The notes under the pieces: generated by a model | Database searches by the model: none | What the model was told of the DNA's origin: nothing | The model's input: the letters and a program-made list of their open reading frames with translations, nothing else | Shown: piece by piece, positions 41,101 to 49,663 of the stretch | How the letters are laid out: every line of letters starts with the position of its first letter | How positions within the stretch are numbered: position 1 is the stretch's first letter | Program-made: the position numbers and the translations under genes | DNA from: Parietichytrium sp. I65-24A | Lineage: Eukaryota; Sar; Bigyra; Thraustochytrida; Thraustochytriidae | Assembly: GCA_012862575.1 (NCBI GenBank) | Contig: BLSF01000056.1 | Location: 231,692-295,691 of the forward strand | Reading direction: 5' to 3' | Length of the DNA stretch: 64,000 bases

Positions 41101-44100
41101 AACTGTTTTCTAATACACCAGTTAGAATACTGTGCATTTCCACGAGGTCTGCAGGAACCGAGGAAGAGTTTCTATACTGAGAGACCGCGCAGGAGCCGAT
41201 CGCGCATGGGGTGTTCGAGTTGATCAAATCCCCCAGATAGGCCAGCTCTGTACTCATACATAGACTGCATGACCGGAATCCATCGTTCCTCAGGACAGAG
41301 TCTTGAAACATAGCCCAATCCTCCATCAACTTCATGAGGACGACTGCCAGCCCCCCAATCAACAGCAAAGGAATAAGAACTTGACAGCAGCAAGTTTTCT
41401 TTTGGCGAAGCTGAAGTGTTGCGGACTTGAAGAAGAGCCCGCGAACTTGACTCCTTACTGTCCGCTGAAAACTGACATCTGTCTGGAAACCATCTGAGAC
41501 GCTGATCCTGGTTGTTTCTGGCTCACCAAAGTTGCTGCCCTCATAGATGCCAATTTCGGCTTGCTGCAGATCTGCACCTGTGGCGGATTGATGGTTTGAC
41601 GAGTTTAACGAAACGAAGACGTCTTCCAAGCTGGTTTGGCTCAGGCCCCAGTCCTCTACGAGCGACCGGCCTTCCTTTGAATCGATCCATCGGAATCCAT
41701 CTGTCGCTTCTTGGAACATCTCCGGGCTGATTGTGAAGACCAGAGAGCCAGAAGGCCCCACTTTAGGCTGTGAAACTCGGCTGATTCGAGAACGCAGATT
41801 CGCCGAGATCTTGTCTCCAGCGCCAGGGACCTCTTGCTTCGGGTTGATCGACAGGTTGTACTTTCCTCCAAACTTGGACTTTAAGTGAAGAGCGTTGCCA
41901 AGTGCGATCAAACGGCCATTTGACATGATCCCAATACGGTCCCCGAGAAGATCAGCCTCGTCCATGAGGTGAGTGGTCAGAATCACCACCCTGTCCTTCT
42001 TCAGGTCATTGATCATGTCCCACACATGTCGCTGGTTCTGCGGATCCAGACCGGTGGTGGGCTCGTCCAAGAAGATCACGCGCTTGTGGCCCAGCGCGGC
42101 CACCGTCATCGAGAGACGGCGACGCATGCCTCCACTGTACTCTCCGGCCAGGCGCTTCACGCTGTCCAGGTGCACTTGTTTGAGCAGGTGATTGCCTTGC
42201 TCACGCAGGCTTCCCAGACTCATCCCTTGAAAGTGACCATAGAACCGAATGTGCTCCCAAGCAGTCAGCTGAGCCCAAAGGATGTCGTGCTGGGGGCACA
42301 CGCCAATGTCTGGACGAATGGACCCCATATTGTCCCGTACGCTCTTGCCGTAGATATGGCAGTCTCCGCCGCTTGGAGAGAGCATGCCAGACAAAATGTT
42401 GATGGCCGTGGACTTTCCGGCGCCGTTGTGGCCGAGTAGAGCAAAGCAAGAGCCGTTTTCAAGAGCAAGAGTCAGGCCGTCCACCGCGCGGAACTTGCTT
42501 TTGCGGGAGAAGCTGCTGCCAAACTCCTTGACGAGACCTTGTATCACCACAGGGTACCTACTAGTATCGTTTCGCTTGCCTCCAAAGATGTCTTGTTCTT
42601 CTTGTTGCACATCGGGGTCATCTGCAGACTGCTCACAGGAAGGTTGCGGACCAGATCGGCGGAATGGGTTCTTCATGAGGCCAGCCGCCCAGTACCAAGG
42701 AGTAAAGACGAACCACAGTGGCTCTGGTCTTCCATGACCAAACGTGAACACCTGGCCAAAGTACCACGAAAAAAAGATCCAGAACGCGCAAGACCCAACT
42801 AATTTGCCCAGTGAGGCTGCGTCGCTTGGAATGGTAAATTGGCAAACGCATCCGTCGTCGTTGAAGACCGGCCCAGAGGTGGCCTCGCACTCTGCCTCTG
42901 ACACAGTCGCAGTCCATTCATAAGAGCACTTTTGTTCTTGACAGTACGCTCCATAGTAAAAAGAACATTCTTCCCGGTGGCTCCTGCAAAAATCCGAGGA
43001 AAGCTCGCCGCTCGCACATTGTGCTCCATAGTCAATAGAGCGATTAAACACCTCTTCCCGCCCCAGTAGATCCAGGTCCACAAATTGGTACGCCCCATTC
43101 GTTGCGTCTGACCAGAGATACTCCCCATAAATATTTTCCAAGGCGCCATTAGTTGCCCTTTGAGTTACCTTTGTGAGGGTGTACATGTTTGCGTCGATCT
43201 TTGCGAAGAGAAGGGGTGGGTAAAGATTCAAAAGGTCCGTGCCCGCAGGACCAATCGTGTAAGGGTTATAGATTTTCTCAATGATCTTGAGCTCTTGAAA
43301 GCTTATCACAACCTGCAAAGCAATCCCAATGGTCATGACGAGAAAGCCGAACATGACCGCCATCTTTGTGTTTGGCATCACCGAGCTCACCCCCATTGCG
43401 AAGGTAGACATCGACACCAAGTAAAAGTACAGAACCAAGAACAGCCACAGTCCATTTGTGTAGAGAAACATGGGAATCGATGTGATGTAGCCTGCAAGTA
43501 ACATCAAAAGCGCGCTTGGTATCATCAACAGGGCAAAGTAAATTGCCCACGAAAACCAGTAGCAAGACTCCTTGAGACCCATCATGCGGAGCGCGTCAAG
43601 AATCTTGTCGTCCTTCTCTTGGACAATCTGTCTGAGGCTGATGATAAAACTCATCAGAATCCCGACGATGTAAAAGAGCGATCCGAGTGCCTCGATCTGA
43701 AATATCTCAGCCGACGAGGATTTCTTCCCAGAACCCACGTCTGGAAATGTTCCCAGGTTGAGCTCGATTGTAGCGGCAGAGTTACCGGTGTGAACAGACA
43801 AAATTGCCTCGTTGACTGCACGCTGAACTTGCAAGACGTAGCTTGATCCACCAGTGGCACGCCAGAGCGAGTCAACTCCCGCCCGGCCCATGAATTCGAA
43901 CGTAGTGGCATTGTACCAAACTTCATAAGAGATGAGCGACACGGAGCTTAGACCATCAATGGTGTTCTCGGGGAGCCCGGTGAACCGCCGCATGTCGGCA
44001 GAGTTGGACACAAGCTCACCGGTTTCATTGAATGCCACGGCAGCAAAAACGGGGATCGCCTCAATATTCACCAACCGGGCGGAGAGTTCCTTGATGCTGT

Positions 44101-44497
44101 TGAATCCGATGACGTCTTGGTTAAAGACAAGGCCGCTTGAGGCAGCGAGCGAAGACATGATGCGATCGATGACATCCGATTTTGGCGCATACAAAAGAGG
44201 GGTGCACTCAGCGTTTGGGATTGGAGCCCCTAAGCCAAAGTGCCCCCCGGCGGTGTCGTATACGAGGCATCTGGATTTGATGGTATCTTCGCTTTCTCCC
44301 CCGAGTCTTATCAAGGATGCCGGATTTTCGTCCAGAGGCGATGTTTCATTGAGCTTCAAGACAATGCCAAACGCCAAAACGCATAGCATTGGTGCGAGAA
44401 GATGCACCAGAGTGCCAATCTTGTTTCTTTTCATGAGCACATAGTTCTTGTAGAGCAAAGCATATAGCTGCCAGACATAGGCCTGTATCATAGACAT
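38150..44497 (-). CDS. ABCA-subfamily full-size lipid transporter, paralogue 3
   Basis: The product has 2115 residues and starts at the ATG at 44497. It has the same architecture as paralogues 1 and 2. Walker A motifs are near residues 690 (GHNGAGKST) and 1836 (GPNGAGKST), and signature motifs are YSGGMRRR and LSGGQHRR. The His in the second signature block replaces the Arg of the other two copies. Walker B and switch His are intact in both NBDs. It is the most diverged paralogue: the N-terminus (MSMIQAYVWQLY), both extracellular domains, the TM6-NBD1 linker and the C-terminal 60 residues all differ, yet the central parts of NBD1 and NBD2 keep near-identical DNA. The last segment before the stop (DTFGTA) still matches the GTA ending of its relatives. 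It is first in the transcription direction of the array. Confidence 0.96.
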   Translation of the reverse strand: MSMIQAYVWQLYALLYKNYVLMKRNKIGTLVHLLAPMLCVLAFGIVLKLNETSPLDENPASLIRLGGESEDTIKSRCLVYDTAGGHFGLGAPIPNAECTPLLYAPKSDVIDRIMSSLAASSGLVFNQDVIGFNSIKELSARLVNIEAIPVFAAVAFNETGELVSNSADMRRFTGLPENTIDGLSSVSLISYEVWYNATTFEFMGRAGVDSLWRATGGSSYVLQVQRAVNEAILSVHTGNSAATIELNLGTFPDVGSGKKSSSAEIFQIEALGSLFYIVGILMSFIISLRQIVQEKDDKILDALRMMGLKESCYWFSWAIYFALLMIPSALLMLLAGYITSIPMFLYTNGLWLFLVLYFYLVSMSTFAMGVSSVMPNTKMAVMFGFLVMTIGIALQVVISFQELKIIEKIYNPYTIGPAGTDLLNLYPPLLFAKIDANMYTLTKVTQRATNGALENIYGEYLWSDATNGAYQFVDLDLLGREEVFNRSIDYGAQCASGELSSDFCRSHREECSFYYGAYCQEQKCSYEWTATVSEAECEATSGPVFNDDGCVCQFTIPSDAASLGKLVGSCAFWIFFSWYFGQVFTFGHGRPEPLWFVFTPWYWAAGLMKNPFRRSGPQPSCEQSADDPDVQQEEQDIFGGKRNDTSRYPVVIQGLVKEFGSSFSRKSKFRAVDGLTLALENGSCFALLGHNGAGKSTAINILSGMLSPSGGDCHIYGKSVRDNMGSIRPDIGVCPQHDILWAQLTAWEHIRFYGHFQGMSLGSLREQGNHLLKQVHLDSVKRLAGEYSGGMRRRLSMTVAALGHKRVIFLDEPTTGLDPQNQRHVWDMINDLKKDRVVILTTHLMDEADLLGDRIGIMSNGRLIALGNALHLKSKFGGKYNLSINPKQEVPGAGDKISANLRSRISRVSQPKVGPSGSLVFTISPEMFQEATDGFRWIDSKEGRSLVEDWGLSQTSLEDVFVSLNSSNHQSATGADLQQAEIGIYEGSNFGEPETTRISVSDGFQTDVSFQRTVRSQVRGLFFKSATLQLRQKKTCCCQVLIPLLLIGGLAVVLMKLMEDWAMFQDSVLRNDGFRSCSLCMSTELAYLGDLINSNTPCAIGSCAVSQYRNSSSVPADLVEMHSILTGVLENSYYDSTLEDLIVQMGSTYNAEWFSLTNPLYAFCEASSTVEGYSCSDFNRNREGAAIHPQAQWYTPFLGPVNSFMKQTRMPRIFVGYENTEDMALPGIVGDMCETVSRYVTDLTELANTEYICESNFTQMLDAEIENCYFQSTSLNGASAAQELAEAFSDSLSAASGLLGSYPVRLNLVNSTGFSQALSIQTISRMCSITSSRAVSLLEESVQKAKNQTEIFFRLHLKGQLDYQNKEGDFAERMPAGIEGLKKSVDLIEDYFPSAGLVFSEVNPSAGKLKYTTLGYYSKANSFCSYYPNVGVDADIDIGSDRAINSGAYCSDFRISPDVDGFDSSEFNVANRILNGLVSAMIRSHPNPSSPFANAVNPILLTGVREFPYLPGTDDTSFLESHLATIREMSTLTFSLACTFLLPVFVFHLVHEKEHKLRSSLLMMGMQMRVYWLVQYLFDLCLSLVVFFSVYILASATSIELITNHQFGIVLVLFLLWANAQVAMAFLLSAFFQKTRNANIACYLLVLGSTTAAFILNTQMFTETPFQPAPGWFMWFPPFTFSRGIYLLGFRSYFWEDLSGDDELVKVWGYQVIQIIVQFAAAFYLDEVLPKEFGTRRSPFFFITDTFAALRRRGQRVQVKDGLEHEVPAQAAEARLNMGEDDDVVEEADYVRRGMANGAPIRIENLRKQFGRFQAVDGLTMHMEDKSVTSLLGPNGAGKSTTISILTGLYGPTSGAAYVDNKNIATEMSAVHNVIGVCPQHDITWPELTVSEHLLLFARLKGVPKKYEKSLVTNAINAVRLAGHEKKRTRQLSGGQHRRLSIAISFIGNPRVVFLDEPTTGVDPVTRSDVHELILQEKSKRCIVLTTHLMSESEKLSDRIAIMAHGQLKTIGTASYLKQKYNQGFKITVVVSDQNRAMSFITAQIPGATLESHVNAKMTFRIGAKSSSVRLADVWAFMLSASAREGILNMEIACSNLHDVFLRIAETSEDTFGTA

Positions 44498-45545
44498 TGT
44501 TGGTTCGTTTCCTCAAGCCACGGGGTTCTTGTTCACAACTCTCGTCCTTTCGGAGTTTGGTGCTTGCGAAGGAAGGGCAGAAGCCTGAAAGGTCGATTGA
44601 AAGATTGCACAGCAATGCACAGCATGCTTAAATTATTCCGTAACCTTGCTTATTGCTGCAGCAAAGTCGAGATGCCCTTTCTCAGTTTCCAATCGTCGCA
44701 TCTCTTTCTCACATGCTCTTTCTATTTGCTTCGCCACAGTCGTTCCTGGTCCAGATGAATATCAATGCCAAGTTCCCCCCGTCAAATTTGCCACCGAACC
44801 GTGGCCTATGACTTGCTTGCGATACGTCGCAGTTCATCTTTCTGCACAAACCACGAAACATTGATTGGAAATACTTGGGAATCGTTGGCCGTGAAGAGGT
44901 GTTGTGTCTCTTCACACACCTGTACACACTTGGAGACAGGGAAAGAAAGCACTAAGCAGACTTTGCTCGATGCTATACTTGTTAGGCAGGGCAATGTGTT
45001 TTGGCAAAAGTATCTTTACTGGTAAACGCAAGCTGGAACTTCGAATCATTCTGTTTCGATCATGCATCTCTACATGCTTCCCTCTGACATGGAGGTCACA
45101 AAAGCAAGCGCGGTACATGTTCGACTTGGAAGAAGAGACGCGTGCTGCAAAGACTCACAGAGCCCCGCCCCAGGTGAAGACTGTCTCGAGTTTCGGTACC
45201 GACGATAAGCACAACGTACTCGGCAAGTGCGAACGACTCGCACGCAACCAACCTCACAGACTCCATTGACTCCATGAACCTGGTTTGCGACGGTAGCCAT
45301 CGGTAGCCCCGGCATGCCCCGGCTAGCTGAGCGGGGTGAGTGCACCGGTACTGACAGTGAGTACCGGTACAACCATCAGGTGGACGTTGGTTGGTAAGTA
45401 GTTAGTGTTGTGCTCACAGCCTAACCGTGCCTACCTCCGACAGGTAGAGTTTAGCGCTCTTTGCCTTTTATGTCGCTCAAGCAATTTATCGGGCACGTGT
45501 GCTGTTGTACACACCTGGAGAGCTGTAAGTTTTGATTGCGTCCAC

Positions 45546-45598
45546 GACAGCAGAGCGAAAGGTAGTGAGCAGCTGTAACCGCTGCCGTAGTGGGGTGC
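45546..45598 (+). repeat. Dispersed CAGCTG-core repeat, copy 6
   Basis: It reads ACAGCAGAGCGAAAGGTAG, then TGAGCAGCTGTAACCGCTGC, then CGTAGTGGGGTG. It is about 1.05 kb upstream of the ABCA paralogue 3 start codon. Confidence 0.65.
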
Positions 45599-46944
45599 TT
45601 GCACGACGAGCACCACGAGCACGATGGCACTTTTCTGGCAGGATAGTAAGTGTTGGCAGATCACACGCTTAAGTACCCCATCAGTGTGAGGAAAAAGAGG
45701 AGCTGCTTGGTCCGTCCGCCCATTTAAAAGTGTCGTATGTGTCGAGCGGATGCAAAGGGAATGTGGCACAAACCGATGCCGATGGGGTGAACCATCAATC
45801 ATCTCATGCTGCACATTGCTTTTGTATCATGCGCACAAAAACCATGCCCTGGAAGTTTCGATGGCACTCCAAATTGTCACTGGGTTCACGCACCGAAGGC
45901 GTATGAGGGAAGGCGTACGAGTTATCGCGACAGACAAGCTTGTGTTTGGAAAAAAAGAAGAAGGAATTGTGGAACAGTGTGAACAGTGAGTGGTACCAGT
46001 ATTGGTAATCTGCTTTGGACCGAAAAACTGAAATTTTGGACAGAGACTGACTTCGAACATCACGAGTTTAGGTAAGACCTGCCGATAAACCAAGGCTTAA
46101 ATTTGACAGGGGAGCGAGACATTATGGTTGCTGCACTTCCTATGTTCCAATTTGCCTAGCCTGCCAGTTCGCGGTTCGAGTGCGCATACGCTCCAAGCTG
46201 ACTGTGAGTGCAACGTGCAAGCCTTTAACATTGACAGACATTAACATGACAGCATCGAAGATAGAAGTCCAGCTCAGTTCTGGAAGAGAGAATTTGAATC
46301 GAGTTGCTGCATTGGCGACGCTATTGGCGCACAGCAATCGTGCCTGGGATATGTGTCAGGTTAGCACTCTGGGAGAAATTCTCAGGATCTGCACAAGATC
46401 GTTTGTGTGTCATAGTCATCATTCAGCGCCTGATTCGAGTCAGAAGAGAGAATCAATACACGTTGAAATTGTGCAAGATACAAATTGACAGCAGTGCAAC
46501 GAAAACATTCAATTGATTGCCACAAAATCGAGCTTTCGCATATCCCGAGGTCCATGTCTCAATTGGTTCTTGAAGAATGCAAGAACAACTTTCGAACCGT
46601 CGAAGCCTTTTCCTTTCGACTCCAGGATGACTTCACCGAGTGGCATGAGGTGTGGATTGTGTTGTTGAAAAAGTGTTGCAACCGGCCACACACAGCAAGC
46701 TTTGCAAACATCTATTGAACGAAAGGATTATCTGCATTCGTAGAATGTAGCTTCATGAACAAACATCACGAAGATCGGTTCAACGTTTCCCCATCCTCCA
46801 ATAGCTACTTGCAAAAGTTAATGAAGGTTCAGGTGTTTCAGATACTCCACAGCGCATTCATTCTGTCCGTCTGTCATCAACTTGAAAGACAACTCACCAG
46901 CACACCTTTCAAGTTCGTACGATACCACTTTTGTGTAAATCTGA

Positions 46945-47427
46945 ATGCTTGTATTCCTTGGCACAAGAAGTCATTACAAGCTCCGACTCTGTGGTCCGAG
47001 AACTGCAGTCCAGCTTTACTTGTCTGAGCCCAAAATGGTTCTGTGGATGTTGTTTCGCTCAGAGAACAGATTGAAAGCACCCATCCAGGCAGACGAATCG
47101 CGTCGCAAGGTGGGTGTCGCTTCATCTCAGAGTGTCACTTTTGGCCAGGCCAGTGGAAGCGTTGCTATCGATGCGTCAGGCGGCAGCACCCAAGACGTGC
47201 ACTTTCGAGACCTGGGCATTTCTATACATTTTGGCTGGCTCCTGAAGCGCAGGCAAGCTGGCTTGATTCGAAAGCCTTGGATTGGTTCGAAAACATTGCA
47301 ATGCACCTTTCGCGAGAGACTCAAGCCCACCCGCCACCAGCGCCATCAGAATTGTCAGCTCGCTCACCAAGCTCAATCCAGGGCTGCTATTAAAATCCCC
47401 TCCCGTAGCTACACTTGGCGCATCTGA
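46945..47427 (+). CDS. Uncertain ORF of 160 codons
   Basis: An ATG-initiated frame encodes a basic protein with no recognised domain. The central part (about residues 55-115) has varied, protein-like composition, whereas the ends look random. An overlapping frame (47043-47393) is also open, so chance is a real possibility. It lies directly upstream of an octamer array and the transposon-like element. I list it only because it is the longest ATG frame in a 3.1-kb stretch. Confidence 0.18.
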   Translation: MLVFLGTRSHYKLRLCGPRTAVQLYLSEPKMVLWMLFRSENRLKAPIQADESRRKVGVASSQSVTFGQASGSVAIDASGGSTQDVHFRDLGISIHFGWLLKRRQAGLIRKPWIGSKTLQCTFRERLKPTRHQRHQNCQLAHQAQSRAAIKIPSRSYTWRI

Positions 47428-47462
47428 AGCGCTTCCGCGCCAGCCCGTCGATTTCGAGTCTG

Positions 47463-47521
47463 GAGTTTGCGAGTTTGCGAGTCTGCGAGTCTGCGAGTCT
47501 GCGAGTCTGCGAGTCTGCGAG
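47463..47521. repeat. GAGTYTGC octanucleotide tandem array
   Basis: Seven tandem 8-bp units occur: two GAGTTTGC, then five GAGTCTGC, then a partial. A CGTA/GTAC tetranucleotide array lies at about 47596-47621, just outside the transposon-like element. Confidence 0.9.
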
Positions 47522-47645
47522 CGAGCCCTCGTGCTGGGCTCGTGTACGCTTCGAGAAAGTTTTGTTACCCTTCAACACAAGCCCAGTTCTTTCAGCGTAC
47601 GTACGTACGTAAGTACGTACACGCGCACACATGCTCGAAGATAGC

Positions 47646-47653
47646 CTTCCAAC
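47646..47653. repeat. Left 8-bp target-site duplication CTTCCAAC
   Basis: The octamer CTTCCAAC directly abuts the left inverted repeat. The identical octamer abuts the right inverted repeat at 49656-49663. It fits the nTnnnnAn target consensus known for Ac-type hAT elements. Confidence 0.75.
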
Positions 47654-47670
47654 ATGGGGTGCCTCACGCC
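47654..47670 (+). repeat. Left terminal inverted repeat, 17 bp
   Basis: ATGGGGTGCCTCACGCC is exactly complementary to 49639-49655. The match stops abruptly beyond 17 bp on the inner side. Confidence 0.8.
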
Positions 47671-47860
47671 ACCTTCGTTGTGAGGGGCAACAGACCTACG
47701 TGGTGCACCAGATACCGGAATATTTGCGAAACGCTTTTGCTTCGGTGTATTATCGTGCAATAAGAATATATACGAAATATGATAAGACCAAATTATATAG
47801 AAATCTATGGTGATCTGATTGACAGTGAATTGGGTGACACATGCAACGTGACCTCACATG

Positions 47861-49348
47861 TCAAGTCACGTCTGGTCGATATCTCTTGCACTGCTCCTCA
47901 CCAGCTGGTCTACACCGCTGCTCCGGGCTTCGCTCAGCTAAGCGCTTTGAGCGCCTTGGCGATGAGCTCTCTGCGACATTCTTTGAACCAATGGAAGCCG
48001 ACGGGCTGGTGGGTTCTTCAAAGTCGTAGTTCAAGTATGAGAGCCATTCTTGTGAAGCTTTTGCTTCTGCATCTTTCAATGCTTCCATCCTTGTAGTGAA
48101 ACAAAGAAGATCGCTATCGTTGAAGCCAAGCCGTGGCGTGCCCATTTGTACAGCGCTGAGAAGTTCATTGTCCCAGCGATAAAATTTTTTGAGCCATTCA
48201 GGCTGAAACTTAGGATAGATCTTGATGAGAGTGTGAGCAATGGACCCGTTCCGCCGATGCCCAATGTGCCAATATACTGATGCCTCGTCCATCGGAAGGA
48301 AACTGTATGCGAAAATATCTTCGGAGCTAATGGTGACTTGCTCTTGCGCCAGAGAAGCGCTTGAAACAATCACTTGCAACAAAAACCCTGACGGACTGCC
48401 ATCTCTTCTCTTGGGCCTGATTCGAATGGTGGGGAGCACAAACTCTGTGCCCAGGAGCTCATCAAGATACGAGGCTTCAAAGCAAATCTGAGTGTCCCCC
48501 GTTTCACTAAATTGGAGAACTGCGCTGGCAAGGAACTCAATCGTGTTGCCTCGTTTTACATTCGACGGATCATAGAGTTTTGGATTCAGCATCAATTTTT
48601 TAAATGTCGTTATCTCTCNNNNNNNNNNNNNNNNNNNNNNNNNNNNNNNNNNNNNNNNNNNNNNNNNNNNNNNNNNNNNNNNNNNNNNNNNNNNNNNNNN
48701 NNNNNNNNNNNNNNNNNNNNNNNNNNNNNNNNNNNNNNNNNNNNNNNNNNNNNNNNNNNNNNNNNNNNNNNNNNNNNNNNNNNNNNNNNNNNNNNNNNNN
48801 NNNNNNNNNNNNNNNNNNNNNNNNNNNNNNNNNNNNNNNNNNNNNNNNNNNNNNNNNNNNNNNNNNNNNNNNNNNNNNNNNNNNNNNNNNNNNNNNNNNN
48901 NNNNNNNNNNNNNNNNNNNNNNNNNNNNNNNNNNNNNNNNNNNNNNNNNNNNNNNNNNNNNNNNNNNNNNNNNNNNNNNNNNNNNNNNNNNNNNNNNNNN
49001 NNNNNNNNNNNNNNNNNNNNNNNNNNNNNNNNNNNNNNTTCTGTCAGACCGCGCTTGGTGCATGCGCTATTTTTGTAGAAATGGACGGTGCTCCAACTTT
49101 TACCCTTGATTGAGTCTATGCCTCGATGCCAATTGGCTCCGCTTGTGACACCTCTTGGGAGCCTTGAAATAAAGATTGGTAGCTCTGTTGCACCCATGCC
49201 ATGTTCGATTACCTTCACCAGGTGTTGAATCGGAACCACCCAATAATCGCGCTTGAAACCTCCCGTGCTCGATGAAGTCAAGAATTGAAAGATGGTTTTT
49301 CAGGTCCAGTTTCTCTGACATTAGGTTGACTTTCTCACTTCGCTCCAT
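47861..49348 (-). CDS. Transposon-internal ORF of unknown family, interrupted by gap and frame change
   Basis: The coding region probably starts at the ATG at 49348 (MERSEKVNLMSEKLDL). At a GGG run (plus-strand CCC at 49262-49264) the sensible reading shifts by one base into a frame that continues GFKRDYWVVPIQHLVKV up to the gap. After the gap (48618 downward) the protein resumes in the first frame with about 250 residues, ending in a Ser/Pro-rich basic tail with RRSKRLAERS, a likely nuclear-localisation signal. Total size would be near 495 residues. The visible part mixes W/F/Y-rich stretches (EASVYWHIGHRR, PEWLKKFYRWDNELL) and matches no family I know. Position inside matched termini suggests a transposase or cargo gene. 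The frame change next to a gap may be an assembly error as well as real decay. Confidence 0.5.
48619..49038. other. Assembly gap (420 N)
   Basis: A run of 420 undetermined bases lies within the transposon-like element. The frames on the two sides disagree, so the gap length is likely an estimate. Repeats often cause such gaps, consistent with a multicopy element. Confidence 1.
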
Positions 49349-49359
49349 GCGGAATGTTG

Positions 49360-49440
49360 CGACTTAAACAAAGCACTTTGTTTATATCGAGAGAAGAACC
49401 TCAAAGCTCGCGATCAACCCTTTTTGCTTTGTTTAAGTCG
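49360..49440. repeat. 15-bp inverted repeat near right end of transposon-like element
   Basis: CGACTTAAACAAAGC (49360-49374) and its exact reverse complement (49426-49440) are separated by 51 bp. They lie just upstream of the internal ORF start and inside the right terminus. Such subterminal repeats are often transposase-binding sites, and a promoter hairpin is also possible. Confidence 0.85.
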
Positions 49441-49638
49441 TCTTGCTCGACTCGCTGCGCGGCAGCGAAGTCAAAGGATCTCGCACGATTTTGCCCATAC
49501 ATTTGATATGAAACGGATAAATCGGAAGCTTCGCGGAAGAATTGATTTCTAGAACCAGACTTGAATGCTAGTTAAACTTTTCTCAGAACATAGGCATAAA
49601 AATAGGATAGTTTTCCATGGCGGAGGTCTTTTTAATTA

Positions 49639-49655
49639 GGCGTGAGGCACCCCAT
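49639..49655 (-). repeat. Right terminal inverted repeat, 17 bp
   Basis: GGCGTGAGGCACCCCAT is the exact reverse complement of 47654-47670. Confidence 0.8.
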
Positions 49656-49663
49656 CTTCCAAC
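49656..49663. repeat. Right 8-bp target-site duplication CTTCCAAC
   Basis: Identical to 47646-47653 and directly outside the right inverted repeat. Confidence 0.75.

Larger units (their letters stand above)
44498..47645. other. Intergenic region upstream of ABCA paralogue 3
   Basis: It holds dispersed-repeat copy 6, a GTAC palindrome cluster (45343-45371), an uncertain ORF at 46945-47427, an octamer array (47463-47521) and a GTAC/CGTA array (about 47596-47621). Coding-like fragments occur on the plus strand at 46249-46488 and 46540-46718, but they are short and unrecognised. It ends at the direct repeat bordering the transposon-like element. Confidence 0.55.
47654..49655. mobile_element. Putative class II DNA transposon, hAT-like by termini (about 2.0 kb)
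   Basis: The element is bounded by a perfect 17-bp terminal inverted repeat. The left end is ATGGGGTGCCTCACGCC at 47654-47670 and the right end is its exact reverse complement at 49639-49655. It is flanked by an exact 8-bp direct repeat (CTTCCAAC). This combination is the standard footprint of cut-and-paste transposition, and 8-bp duplications are typical of hAT (also P and some other superfamilies). Inside is a single minus-strand coding region (47861-49348) with a 420-N gap, so the length is approximate. A 15-bp inverted repeat lies near the right end. I cannot recognise a hAT dimerisation domain or a DDE triad in the visible protein, so the superfamily rests on the termini only. Confidence 0.7.

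Noticed and set aside
22005-44497. Operon or polycistronic unit for the three ABCA genes
   Set aside because: They are separated by 0.8-2.6 kb with their own promoter-like DNA, and the organism looks like an ordinary eukaryote. Tandem duplication explains the order.
46180-46718. Short plus frames that look partly coding
   Set aside because: Each is under 105 codons, in different phases, with no shared family. I could not assemble a gene from them.
47588-47625. GTAC/CGTA array as part of the transposon
   Set aside because: It lies outside the left target-site duplication and has no counterpart at the right end.
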